Below, one piece after another: positions 26,736 to 34,056 of a stretch of 34,056 nt of DNA. Position numbers and translations under genes: made by a program. The notes under the pieces were generated by a model. That model made no database searches, was not told where the DNA came from, and saw nothing but the letters and a program-made list of their open reading frames with translations. Positions within the stretch are counted from its first letter, which is position 1. The number at the start of each line of letters is the position of its first letter. Source of the stretch: Candidatus Woesearchaeota archaeon. GTDB taxonomy: Archaea > Nanobdellota > Nanobdellia > SCGC-AAA011-G17 > JACPNG01. The stretch lies in NCBI GenBank assembly GCA_016203135.1, contig JACQNI010000089.1:1-34056 (forward strand). Reading direction: 5' to 3'.

Positions 26736-27725
26736 ATGAAATCTGTCTTTTTATACAATAGTGAGCATCGTGGCTATAAAGGCCATCCAGTTCATGAAGA
26801 ATGGGCTAAAAGCATTAATGCCATTTTCATAAATGACAGGGATAAACTGCAAATTCCAAACATCTCAAGACCAATTAAATCATTTTTTACTGCTAAAAAA
26901 ATACCTAAAGATGTTGATCTAGTCTTATGCGAAGGCGGTTCTCAAATTTTTTCAGGGGCCATATGGAAAGTAAAAAACAAGGATAAAAAACTAGCGTTAA
27001 TAGTTTCAGATCCAAAATGGTTTTATCTAAAGACAATGAATCCAAAACTAAAGAATATCTACATGAATGCCCTTTCAAAATATGATCTCTTTATTCCAAC
27101 ATCCCCATTGATGTATTCACTAATACCAAAAGAACTTCCAGGAAAAAAATCAATAGTATTTCCATTCGCAGATCCAAGATTCTTTAAATACAAGGCAGAT
27201 CTTAATTCTAAAGGCATTGTATTTACTGGAAGAATTGGTTTAGAAAAAGGAACAGACATCTTGCTTGAGGCATTTTTAAAAATTAGGCAAGATTTTCCAG
27301 AAAGTAGGGTATATGTTCTCGGATTTGGAAAATTAAAAGATAAACTAGAAAATAAGAGGATAAAAAATGTAATTTTCCCTGGCTGGATAGATAACCCAGA
27401 AAAATATTTAGAGAAATCATCAATATATATGAGTCTTGCAAGAATAGATCCAGCAGGAGTTGCAGTTCTTGAAGCGATGTCTTCTGGTCTTGTTCCAATA
27501 GTCTCCAAAGGTGTTGGCAATAGCTACATTGTAAAGAAAATAAATAAAAATTTGGTGGTAAACGATAAATCAGAAGTTTCAAAAATAATCAAAAGGCTTT
27601 GGACAAATAAAAAATTCTTAAAAATTCTATCAAGTAGATCAATTAAAATAGCAAAAGAATACAACAAAGAAAAAAGCATAGCTTTATTTAAAAAAACTAT
27701 CAAGGATTTTATTGAAAATAACTAG
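26736..27725 (+). CDS. GT4-like glycosyltransferase
   Basis: IVFTGRIGLEKGTDILLEAF, NVIFPGWIDNPEKYLEKSSIYMSLARIDPAGVAVLEAMSSGLVPIV. Confidence 0.9.
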   Translation: MKSVFLYNSEHRGYKGHPVHEEWAKSINAIFINDRDKLQIPNISRPIKSFFTAKKIPKDVDLVLCEGGSQIFSGAIWKVKNKDKKLALIVSDPKWFYLKTMNPKLKNIYMNALSKYDLFIPTSPLMYSLIPKELPGKKSIVFPFADPRFFKYKADLNSKGIVFTGRIGLEKGTDILLEAFLKIRQDFPESRVYVLGFGKLKDKLENKRIKNVIFPGWIDNPEKYLEKSSIYMSLARIDPAGVAVLEAMSSGLVPIVSKGVGNSYIVKKINKNLVVNDKSEVSKIIKRLWTNKKFLKILSSRSIKIAKEYNKEKSIALFKKTIKDFIENN

Positions 27726-27728
27726 AAA

Positions 27729-28163
27729 ATGACTCCAAGATTTTTAAGAAACAATGGTTATCTTGAACTTATTAAAATATTTTTATTTCCAATAATAATA
27801 TTGATTATAGATGCATTTCTTGACTATTATAATATTTATCAAAAAATAACCTGGATTGACATTCCTATGCACTTTATCGGAGGAATTACAATCGGCTTAA
27901 GTTTTTCTTTGCTTCTTATATTCCTTCAAAAAAAAGGTTATATAGGTCATATGAATGAATTCGTATTTTTTATATTCGTAATCTCTCTTGTATCTTTAAT
28001 TGCCCTCACTTGGGAGTTCAATGAATTTATTCTTGATTTAATAGACTTAAAAACAAGGCAGATAACAATAGAAGATACAATGGCAGATTTATTTCTAGGT
28101 CTTTTAGGCGGCTGTTTTGGCTATTTATATTCAAGATTTAAAAACCACAGCTCTTTTTTCTAG
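27729..28163 (+). CDS. Small polytopic membrane protein, DUF2238/VanZ-like
   Basis: Four hydrophobic segments; DIPMHFIGGITIG and EDTMADLFLGLLGG. Confidence 0.6.
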   Translation: MTPRFLRNNGYLELIKIFLFPIIILIIDAFLDYYNIYQKITWIDIPMHFIGGITIGLSFSLLLIFLQKKGYIGHMNEFVFFIFVISLVSLIALTWEFNEFILDLIDLKTRQITIEDTMADLFLGLLGGCFGYLYSRFKNHSSFF

Positions 28164-28193
28164 AAAACTTTATAAAGAATTAACTATAGTTAA
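28163..28193 (+). promoter_or_regulatory. TATA-like box plus perfect 16-bp palindrome (possible operator) upstream of 28212
   Basis: aaaactttataaag (28163-28176), then attaactatagttaat (28178-28193), which is its own reverse complement. Confidence 0.5.
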
Positions 28194-28211
28194 TACTTAA
28201 AAGGTGTCACT

Positions 28212-29672
28212 ATGTCTAAACCAATAGCCCTGGCAATGGTATCAGAAGAAAGAGATATGAGAGTAGCTCCTTTGTCATTGCTTTACATTGGAGGTCATCT
28301 AAAAAAAAATGATTATGATGTCCAAGTTTTTCACATTTCTGAAGATCAAATAGATAAAGCAGCTCAAGACATCTACAATATAGATCCTTTATTTGTCGGA
28401 GTATCAAGTATAACTGGAAATCAGACAAGGCATTCTGCTTTATTGTCAAAAGAATTGAAAAGATTAAATCATGAAACAAAAATTATGTGGGGCGGCGTCC
28501 ATCCAAGTTTATTGCCTTTGCAATGTGCAAAAGAAGATTACATTGATTATGTCGCAGTAGGTGAAGGAGAAGAAACCACATTAGAATTGGCTCAGGCATT
28601 AGAAGGAAAAAGAGACATAAAAACAGTGAAGGGAATTATTTACCAAGATGAAAAAAGAATAATAATGAATGAAAAGCGTGAGCTAAAACCAAACATAGAC
28701 GATTATACAATTGATTTTTCCTTAATAGACCTAGAAAAGCATCTTGACTTTCAATGGGGATCAAAAAAAATATTGTCATTTATAACAAGCAGGGGTTGTC
28801 CTTTTGATTGTGCTTTTTGCTATAATCTAAGGTTTAATGAAAGAAGATGGAGGCCACACTCTGCAGAAAAAGTTATTCAAGAAATAAATGAATTAAAAGA
28901 TACTTATGATCTGGATGGAATAAGATTTTATGATGATTTGTTATTTTCCAACCCACAAAGGGCTTTGACATTGATTAAAGAAATAAACTTGCCTTGGTAT
29001 GGAGAAGTAAGAATTGGAATGGTAAATGAAAAGTTTGTAGATACTTTAATAGAAACCCATGCCATGGAATTATTGTTTGGCTTAGAATCTGGCTCTGACA
29101 GGATGTTAAAGTTAATAAACAAAATGCAGACAGTAGAACAAATAAAGAAAGGTGTTCATTTATTAAAAAGGGCGAAGGGCACAAGAACTGTTGGTTCATT
29201 TATTTTAGGTATGCCGACAGAAACCAAAGAAGAAACATTTGAGACAATTGATTTGATTTTAGAGCTGTCAAAGATTCATCCAAACATGAGATTTTCTGCA
29301 GGATTTTACATGCCTTACCCAGGCTCTGATTTATATCATCTAGCTTTAGAGAAAGGTTTTATTCCCCCATCTAAAACAGAAGACTGGGATCAGCTTGATA
29401 GATGGGACGGAAAGATGGAATTGAAATGGCTTGAGTGGCAGAAAAACTCTGATTATTTCACAACAATAAGGGATTATGTTAATTTATTGCCCCTAAGGGA
29501 TTTAAATTTGCCTGTAATAAGCAATCTACCAGATAAGAGATTAATAGAAAAAGATTTCTCGCATGAAAAAGAGATTGCCTTTCTAAGGGGATTACAAAGA
29601 CAGTATTCAATCAAAGATACCACAATAGGAAAAGTAGGTAGAAAGGTCTTGCCTTATCTTAGAGCAGAATAA
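28212..29672 (+). CDS. B12-binding-domain radical SAM protein
   Basis: WGGVHPSLLPLQC, VGEGEETTLELAQAL, TSRGCPFDCAFC, SFILGMPTETKEETFE, MPYPGSDLYHLA. SD-like AAGGTG before the ATG. Confidence 0.94.
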   Translation: MSKPIALAMVSEERDMRVAPLSLLYIGGHLKKNDYDVQVFHISEDQIDKAAQDIYNIDPLFVGVSSITGNQTRHSALLSKELKRLNHETKIMWGGVHPSLLPLQCAKEDYIDYVAVGEGEETTLELAQALEGKRDIKTVKGIIYQDEKRIIMNEKRELKPNIDDYTIDFSLIDLEKHLDFQWGSKKILSFITSRGCPFDCAFCYNLRFNERRWRPHSAEKVIQEINELKDTYDLDGIRFYDDLLFSNPQRALTLIKEINLPWYGEVRIGMVNEKFVDTLIETHAMELLFGLESGSDRMLKLINKMQTVEQIKKGVHLLKRAKGTRTVGSFILGMPTETKEETFETIDLILELSKIHPNMRFSAGFYMPYPGSDLYHLALEKGFIPPSKTEDWDQLDRWDGKMELKWLEWQKNSDYFTTIRDYVNLLPLRDLNLPVISNLPDKRLIEKDFSHEKEIAFLRGLQRQYSIKDTTIGKVGRKVLPYLRAE

Positions 29673-30832
29673 ATTTTATTTATTTTCTCAGCTATAACTT
29701 GATTGCTAAAGTTCTTTGAATGTTCTTTAGAAAATCTTCCAAGCTTATTTCTTAATGTCTCGCTGTTTATCAGCATATCTAATTTATTCTCAATCTCATT
29801 CAAATTATCTGGATCTATCAAGAATCCATTTTCCCCTTCAACAACAATTTCTTTATTTCCCCCAAGTCTAGAAGCTATTATTGGTTTCCCGGCAGCCATT
29901 GCCTCAACTATAGCCCCGCTAAAAGGCTCTTCCCATAAATTTGGAAAAACTACAATATCAGAATTGGCATATATCTCTGGTATTTTCTCATTAGTTAATC
30001 TTCCAGTAAATACTACATCATCAAGTTTATTTAAATTCTTAAAGTCAAGCATCAATTTCATTAAAGGGCCGTCTCCAACAAAGATGAAAGAAACATCTTT
30101 ATGATTGTCAAGCACTTTCTTAGCTACTTTCAATAAGTTCATCGCTCCTTTTGTATAAGAAAAAGATCCAACAAACGCAATAACAATCTTCTTCAAATTA
30201 TGTTCTTTCTTAAAATCTCCCTTGTCAACTTTCAAAAAATCTCCTAAGTCTCTTGAATTATGAACAATATAGATATTATTATTTATGCCGCAATATTTTA
30301 ATTTTTCTTTTACAACATTGCTGACAGCTATCTTCGCATCTGCTTTGTTCAATGTTCTCCAGCCTTGCTTGATTGTAAACCATTTATACAAGTCCCATAT
30401 TAATCTTTTTCTTGGATAATCTCTAAGTATGATTCCATAACTGCATACATCATATCTCTTATAGTTTGGAGTTAAGCAACTGCTTCTTGGGCAGCAAAAC
30501 CAGTAATCCCTAAAATGAGCTACAATTGGTATTTTCATTTTGCTAGCAGCTTTAATAGCAGCAATAGTGCTCATTCTATGGTGTGCATGAACTAAATCTA
30601 TATTTTCTTTCTTTATGATGTCGATAAGAAACCTTTTCAAATAATTATTGTAAATTTGAAAAATAGGAAATTTAAATTCCTTGAATAAAAAAGTTTTGAA
30701 CCCATCATAATTCTCAGCAGCTGCAAAAATAACTTCATGTCCCTTAAGCCTTAATTCCTTAGCTAAGTTTAATGTACTTACTTCAGCCCCTCCATGCCCC
30801 AATGATTTATATGTAACAAATAAAATTTTCAT
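29654..30832 (-). CDS. GT4 glycosyltransferase
   Basis: GHGGAEVSTLNLAKEL, HAHHRMSTIAA, AFVGSFSYTKGAMNLLKVA, VVFPNLWEEPFSGAIVEAMAAGKPIIAS. Confidence 0.94.
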   Translation of the reverse strand: MKILFVTYKSLGHGGAEVSTLNLAKELRLKGHEVIFAAAENYDGFKTFLFKEFKFPIFQIYNNYLKRFLIDIIKKENIDLVHAHHRMSTIAAIKAASKMKIPIVAHFRDYWFCCPRSSCLTPNYKRYDVCSYGIILRDYPRKRLIWDLYKWFTIKQGWRTLNKADAKIAVSNVVKEKLKYCGINNNIYIVHNSRDLGDFLKVDKGDFKKEHNLKKIVIAFVGSFSYTKGAMNLLKVAKKVLDNHKDVSFIFVGDGPLMKLMLDFKNLNKLDDVVFTGRLTNEKIPEIYANSDIVVFPNLWEEPFSGAIVEAMAAGKPIIASRLGGNKEIVVEGENGFLIDPDNLNEIENKLDMLINSETLRNKLGRFSKEHSKNFSNQVIAEKINKIYSALR

Positions 30833-30833
30833 T

Positions 30834-31535
30834 TTATTGTTTTTTCTCTCCTTGGATTAAAACCCCATAGCACCATTCAGGTCTGTTTAATCCTGCTTCT
30901 ATTAAAAAATTAAACAAGGTTTTAAAAGGAAAAACATCCGGATATCTTCCAGCCTTAGGTATTAATTGTATATAATATCCATTAACTTTTAGGTTTTTAA
31001 AATAAGGCTTGAACATATTTACAAGTTCCCTTACATTATACTCATAATAATGTTTATCTTCAATTTTATGTCCAAATATTCTTCCAGAAAGTTCATCCCT
31101 GTTTGGAGTTGTCAGATATAATTTCCCATTCTCTTTTAGCATCCTTGAAAAATGTTTTACAGCTTCTTCGGCCTTTTCCCTAGGAACATGCTCTATTACA
31201 TCAAAGCATGTTATCTTATCAAAGCTTTTATCTTTAAACTTTGAAAGATTTAATATATCTCCAATCTTAAACTCAGCATTTTTTATTTTTAGCTCATTAA
31301 AAATAATCCTTGCAAATTCTAAAGGCAGTTTCTGATTGTCCATTCCTATAATTTTTTTAACCCTGCCAGCAATCATTGCAGTCAATCTGCCGTCTCCAGA
31401 TCCAGCATCCAATACAACATCATTGTTGTTAAATTGGTTTAAGATTAATTTGACTGGCCTCTCATATCTTCTTAAATAAAATCCCTCTATTGCCCAGTGA
31501 TACGGAGCCAAATATCTGTTTATTTTCTCTTCCAT
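30834..31535 (-). CDS. Class I SAM-dependent methyltransferase
   Basis: VVLDAGSGDGRLTAMIAGRV, FDKITCFDVIEHV, NGKLYLTTPNRDE. ATG 31535 preferred over 31547 from TATA spacing. Confidence 0.9.
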   Translation of the reverse strand: MEEKINRYLAPYHWAIEGFYLRRYERPVKLILNQFNNNDVVLDAGSGDGRLTAMIAGRVKKIIGMDNQKLPLEFARIIFNELKIKNAEFKIGDILNLSKFKDKSFDKITCFDVIEHVPREKAEEAVKHFSRMLKENGKLYLTTPNRDELSGRIFGHKIEDKHYYEYNVRELVNMFKPYFKNLKVNGYYIQLIPKAGRYPDVFPFKTLFNFLIEAGLNRPEWCYGVLIQGEKKQ

Positions 31536-31555
31536 AATTGAAACCATTAAGAAAT

Positions 31556-31568
31556 GTATTTAAATTTA
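31556..31568. promoter_or_regulatory. Shared palindromic TATA box of divergent pair 31535(-)/31586(+)
   Basis: gtatttaaattta; palindrome atttaaat (31558-31565), 26.5 and 24.5 nt from the two ATGs. Confidence 0.6.
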
Positions 31569-31585
31569 TCTGAATAGTTTTGTTT

Positions 31586-32644
31586 ATGAAGGCCTTTATT
31601 TATAGATTAGAGGATATTTTAAAAGATGCAATACTTTTACTAGATTACTTGCTTTATTTAATTTTCAATCCATTTAAATTTAAAAAATTGCCAAAAGAAA
31701 TTAAAAAGATCCTGATTATAGAACTATTGCAGATTGGAGACTTAATTGTAACAACCCCAGTGATAAAAACACTAAGAGAAAAATACAAAGAAGCAATTAT
31801 AGATGCCTTGATCTTGCCTGAGATGAAGGAAGTTTTAACTGAAAATAAAAATTTAAACAGATTAATTTTATATGAGAATAATTTTAAAAATTTGGTCAAT
31901 AAGATTAAAAGAGAAAATTATGATCTTGCTATAATCCTTCATCCAGGATCGTTTAAGATCAGTCTAGCCTTATTGATGTCAGAAGTAAAATATAGGATTG
32001 GATGCACAAAATCTGGAATTTCTTATGGAAAAGGATTTTTTTTAAATAAAAAGATAAAGCCAAATTTTAAAATCCAGCATAAAATAGAAGATAACCTAGA
32101 TGTAATAAAGCCATTAGATACTGAAATAAAAAATAAATCTCCAGAAATATTCGCAACAAAAGAATCAGAAAAAAAAGTTAAAGAATTCCTTAATAAGAAC
32201 AAGATAAAAAAGTTCATAGTAATTCATCCTGGAGCTAATTACAGAAAAAAAGAGGGTGAAAAAAAAGAATGGGTACTAGAAAGATATGCAGAACTTTCAG
32301 ATAAGATCATAGAAAATTATTCATTGTCAGTAATCTTTACTGGAGGCATTCAAGACAGACCTTTAATAAACAGCATTATAAAATTGATGAAGAATAAGGC
32401 TTATGATTTTTCTGGAAACACAATTAAAGATTTCTTTTCTATAATTAAAGCATCTGAATTAGTAATAAGCGTAGATACTTCAGCATCACATATTGCTGCA
32501 GCCTTTAACAAGCCAATAATAGTTTTATTTGGCTCTCGCTATTCAAATATCTGGTATCCTTATACAGATAAAAAAAGAGTCATATCTAAAAACAGTATGA
32601 AAGAAATAACAATAAACGATATTATGAAGGAGATATCATTATGA
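31586..32644 (+). CDS. GT9 (heptosyltransferase-like) glycosyltransferase
   Basis: ILIIELLQIGDLIVTTPVIKTLREKY, IVIHPGANYRKKE, FTGGIQDRPLI, VISVDTSASHIAAAFNKPIIVLFGS. Confidence 0.92.
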   Translation: MKAFIYRLEDILKDAILLLDYLLYLIFNPFKFKKLPKEIKKILIIELLQIGDLIVTTPVIKTLREKYKEAIIDALILPEMKEVLTENKNLNRLILYENNFKNLVNKIKRENYDLAIILHPGSFKISLALLMSEVKYRIGCTKSGISYGKGFFLNKKIKPNFKIQHKIEDNLDVIKPLDTEIKNKSPEIFATKESEKKVKEFLNKNKIKKFIVIHPGANYRKKEGEKKEWVLERYAELSDKIIENYSLSVIFTGGIQDRPLINSIIKLMKNKAYDFSGNTIKDFFSIIKASELVISVDTSASHIAAAFNKPIIVLFGSRYSNIWYPYTDKKRVISKNSMKEITINDIMKEISL

Positions 32645-33597
32645 AATATCTTGTTACCGGCGGAGCAGGATTTATCGGCTATCACACAGCAAAATTTCTG
32701 CTTGAAAGAAATGAAAGCGTTGTCATTGTTGACAATTTTAATGAGTATTACGATCCTAGTCTAAAAGAAGCTAGGATAAGTAATTTGAAAAATTATCCAA
32801 ATTTAGAAGTCATCAAAACAGATATATCAGATCTTGAAGTTATGGAAAACATTTTTAAAAATCATCGCTTTGATAAAATCTGTCACTTGGCAGCCCAAGC
32901 AGGAGTCAGATATTCCATTATTAACCCATTTGCATATGAAAAAAGTAATATTCTTGGCACATTAAATCTTCTTGAGCTATGCAGAAAATATAGTGTAAAA
33001 CATTTTATTTTTGCTTCAAGCAGCTCAGTGTATGGCAATAATGAAAATATTCCATCTTCAGAAACAGACAAAGCAGATTCCCAAATATCATTTTATGCAG
33101 CAACTAAAAAATCTAATGAGGAAACAGCTCATGTCTATCATAGTCTTTATGGAATTAACTGTACTGGCCTAAGGATTTTCACAGCATATGGCCCATTCGG
33201 AAGGCCTGACATGGCTATTTTTTTGTTTACAAAGCAAATTCTTAATGGGGAAGAAATAAAACTTTTTAATAATGGAGATATGAAAAGGGATTTTACCTAT
33301 ATAGATGACATAGTTTCAGGAATTATTTCAGCATTAGATAAAAGTTACCCATTTGAAATATTTAATCTAGCTAGGGGTAAACAGGTTTTGCTTAAAGACT
33401 TCGTTGATGAAATTGAATTAAATCTAAAAGTTAAAGCTAAAAAGGCTTATTTGCCAATACAGCCAGGCGACGTAAAAGAAACATTTGGGGATATAACTAA
33501 AGCTATAAAAATGTTGAATTATAATCCGAAAACTACAATTAAAGAAGGAGTAAAAAAATTCATAGATTGGTATAAAGAATATAATAAATTAAGATGA
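32641..33597 (+). CDS. NAD-dependent epimerase, UDP-glucuronate 4-epimerase-like
   Basis: VTGGAGFIGYHTAKFLL, FNEYYDPSLKEAR, FASSSSVYGNN, GPFGRPDMAIFLFTKQIL, MKRDFTYIDDIV. SD AAGGAG upstream; ATGA overlap with previous gene. Confidence 0.93.
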   Translation: MKYLVTGGAGFIGYHTAKFLLERNESVVIVDNFNEYYDPSLKEARISNLKNYPNLEVIKTDISDLEVMENIFKNHRFDKICHLAAQAGVRYSIINPFAYEKSNILGTLNLLELCRKYSVKHFIFASSSSVYGNNENIPSSETDKADSQISFYAATKKSNEETAHVYHSLYGINCTGLRIFTAYGPFGRPDMAIFLFTKQILNGEEIKLFNNGDMKRDFTYIDDIVSGIISALDKSYPFEIFNLARGKQVLLKDFVDEIELNLKVKAKKAYLPIQPGDVKETFGDITKAIKMLNYNPKTTIKEGVKKFIDWYKEYNKLR

Positions 33598-34056
33598 AAA
33601 TTTTATTCATTACAAATTATTTCCATCCAGTACAAGGCGGGGTTGAAAATCATGTATACAATCTTTCTAAAGAATTGATAAAACTAGGTCATTCAGTTGA
33701 AGTATGGTGCTCAGATCAGTCTAGAGAAAATATGATTCTAAAAAATGAAGATTCCATAGATAAAATAAAAATAAGAAGATTTCCTACACTTTTTAAAATC
33801 GGAGATTTTGGAGTTATTTTTCCAGGAATTTTCTCTGAGTTAAAAAACAATAACTTTGACATAATTCATGTCCATGTTTACAGGCATATTCATAATTTAA
33901 CTCCATTGTTTACAAGAACTACATGTATATTAACCCCTCACTGGCCTAATTATCCAAAAAATTTAAGGTCAAAAACAACTAATTTTTTAATAGAAATGTT
34001 TGATTATATTCTAGGTAAATTCATCCTAAATAAATTCAAAAAAATACTTTGCATAA
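33594..34056 (+). CDS. GT4 glycosyltransferase, N-terminal part (truncated by window end)
   Basis: MKILFITNYFHPVQGGVENHVYNLSKELIKLGHSVEVW, FDIIHVHVYRHIHNL. ATGA overlap with previous gene. Not in the ORF track because no stop falls within the window. Confidence 0.9.
   Translation, partial: MKILFITNYFHPVQGGVENHVYNLSKELIKLGHSVEVWCSDQSRENMILKNEDSIDKIKIRRFPTLFKIGDFGVIFPGIFSELKNNNFDIIHVHVYRHIHNLTPLFTRTTCILTPHWPNYPKNLRSKTTNFLIEMFDYILGKFILNKFKKILCI

Noticed and set aside
27059-27582. Minus-strand ORFs of 153 and 99 aa
   Set aside because: Lie entirely antisense to a well-supported GT4 gene; no domain signal.
1-34056. CRISPR arrays, tRNA/rRNA genes, transposases or integrases
   Set aside because: Looked for regular spaced repeats, tRNA-like or rRNA-like stretches and transposase motifs on both strands; none recognised. 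Small structured RNAs cannot be excluded without covariance-model searches.
1-34056. Phosphonate biosynthesis as an explanation for the nucleotidyltransferase and CDP-alcohol enzymes
   Set aside because: No PEP mutase or phosphonopyruvate decarboxylase is encoded in the window; the kinase/hydrolase pair points to phosphoramidate instead.

Overview
AT-rich, gene-dense window that looks archaeal and possibly DPANN-like (inference; no rRNA marker present). Start codons sit about 24-28 nt downstream of BRE/TATA-like boxes, and the genes are tightly packed. It carries about 34 protein-coding genes, most of them for surface glycan or glycolipid assembly: GT2, GT4 and GT9 glycosyltransferases, a Wzx-like flippase, a UDP-GlcA 4-epimerase-like SDR, an LPG-synthase-TM-like protein, methyltransferases, three B12-binding-type radical SAM proteins and one SPASM radical SAM protein. 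The main result is that the left 13 kb contains homologs of all four enzyme families that build the cytidine diphosphoramidate donor in the Campylobacter jejuni capsule pathway (Cj1415-Cj1418). These are an APS-kinase-like kinase, a LicC/Cj1416-like nucleotidyltransferase, a class-I amidotransferase-like hydrolase and a PEP-synthase-like glutamine kinase. The kinase is fused to an extra N-terminal HxGH cytidylyltransferase domain. Candidate tailoring or transfer genes lie among them (SAM methyltransferase, membrane SGNH protein, CDP-alcohol phosphotransferase). This suggests an archaeal phosphoramidate decoration system. A second result is a recurring divergent-promoter architecture: one palindromic TATA box centred between two start codons 49-51 nt apart, seen at four gene pairs. 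No tRNA, rRNA, CRISPR array or transposon was recognised.
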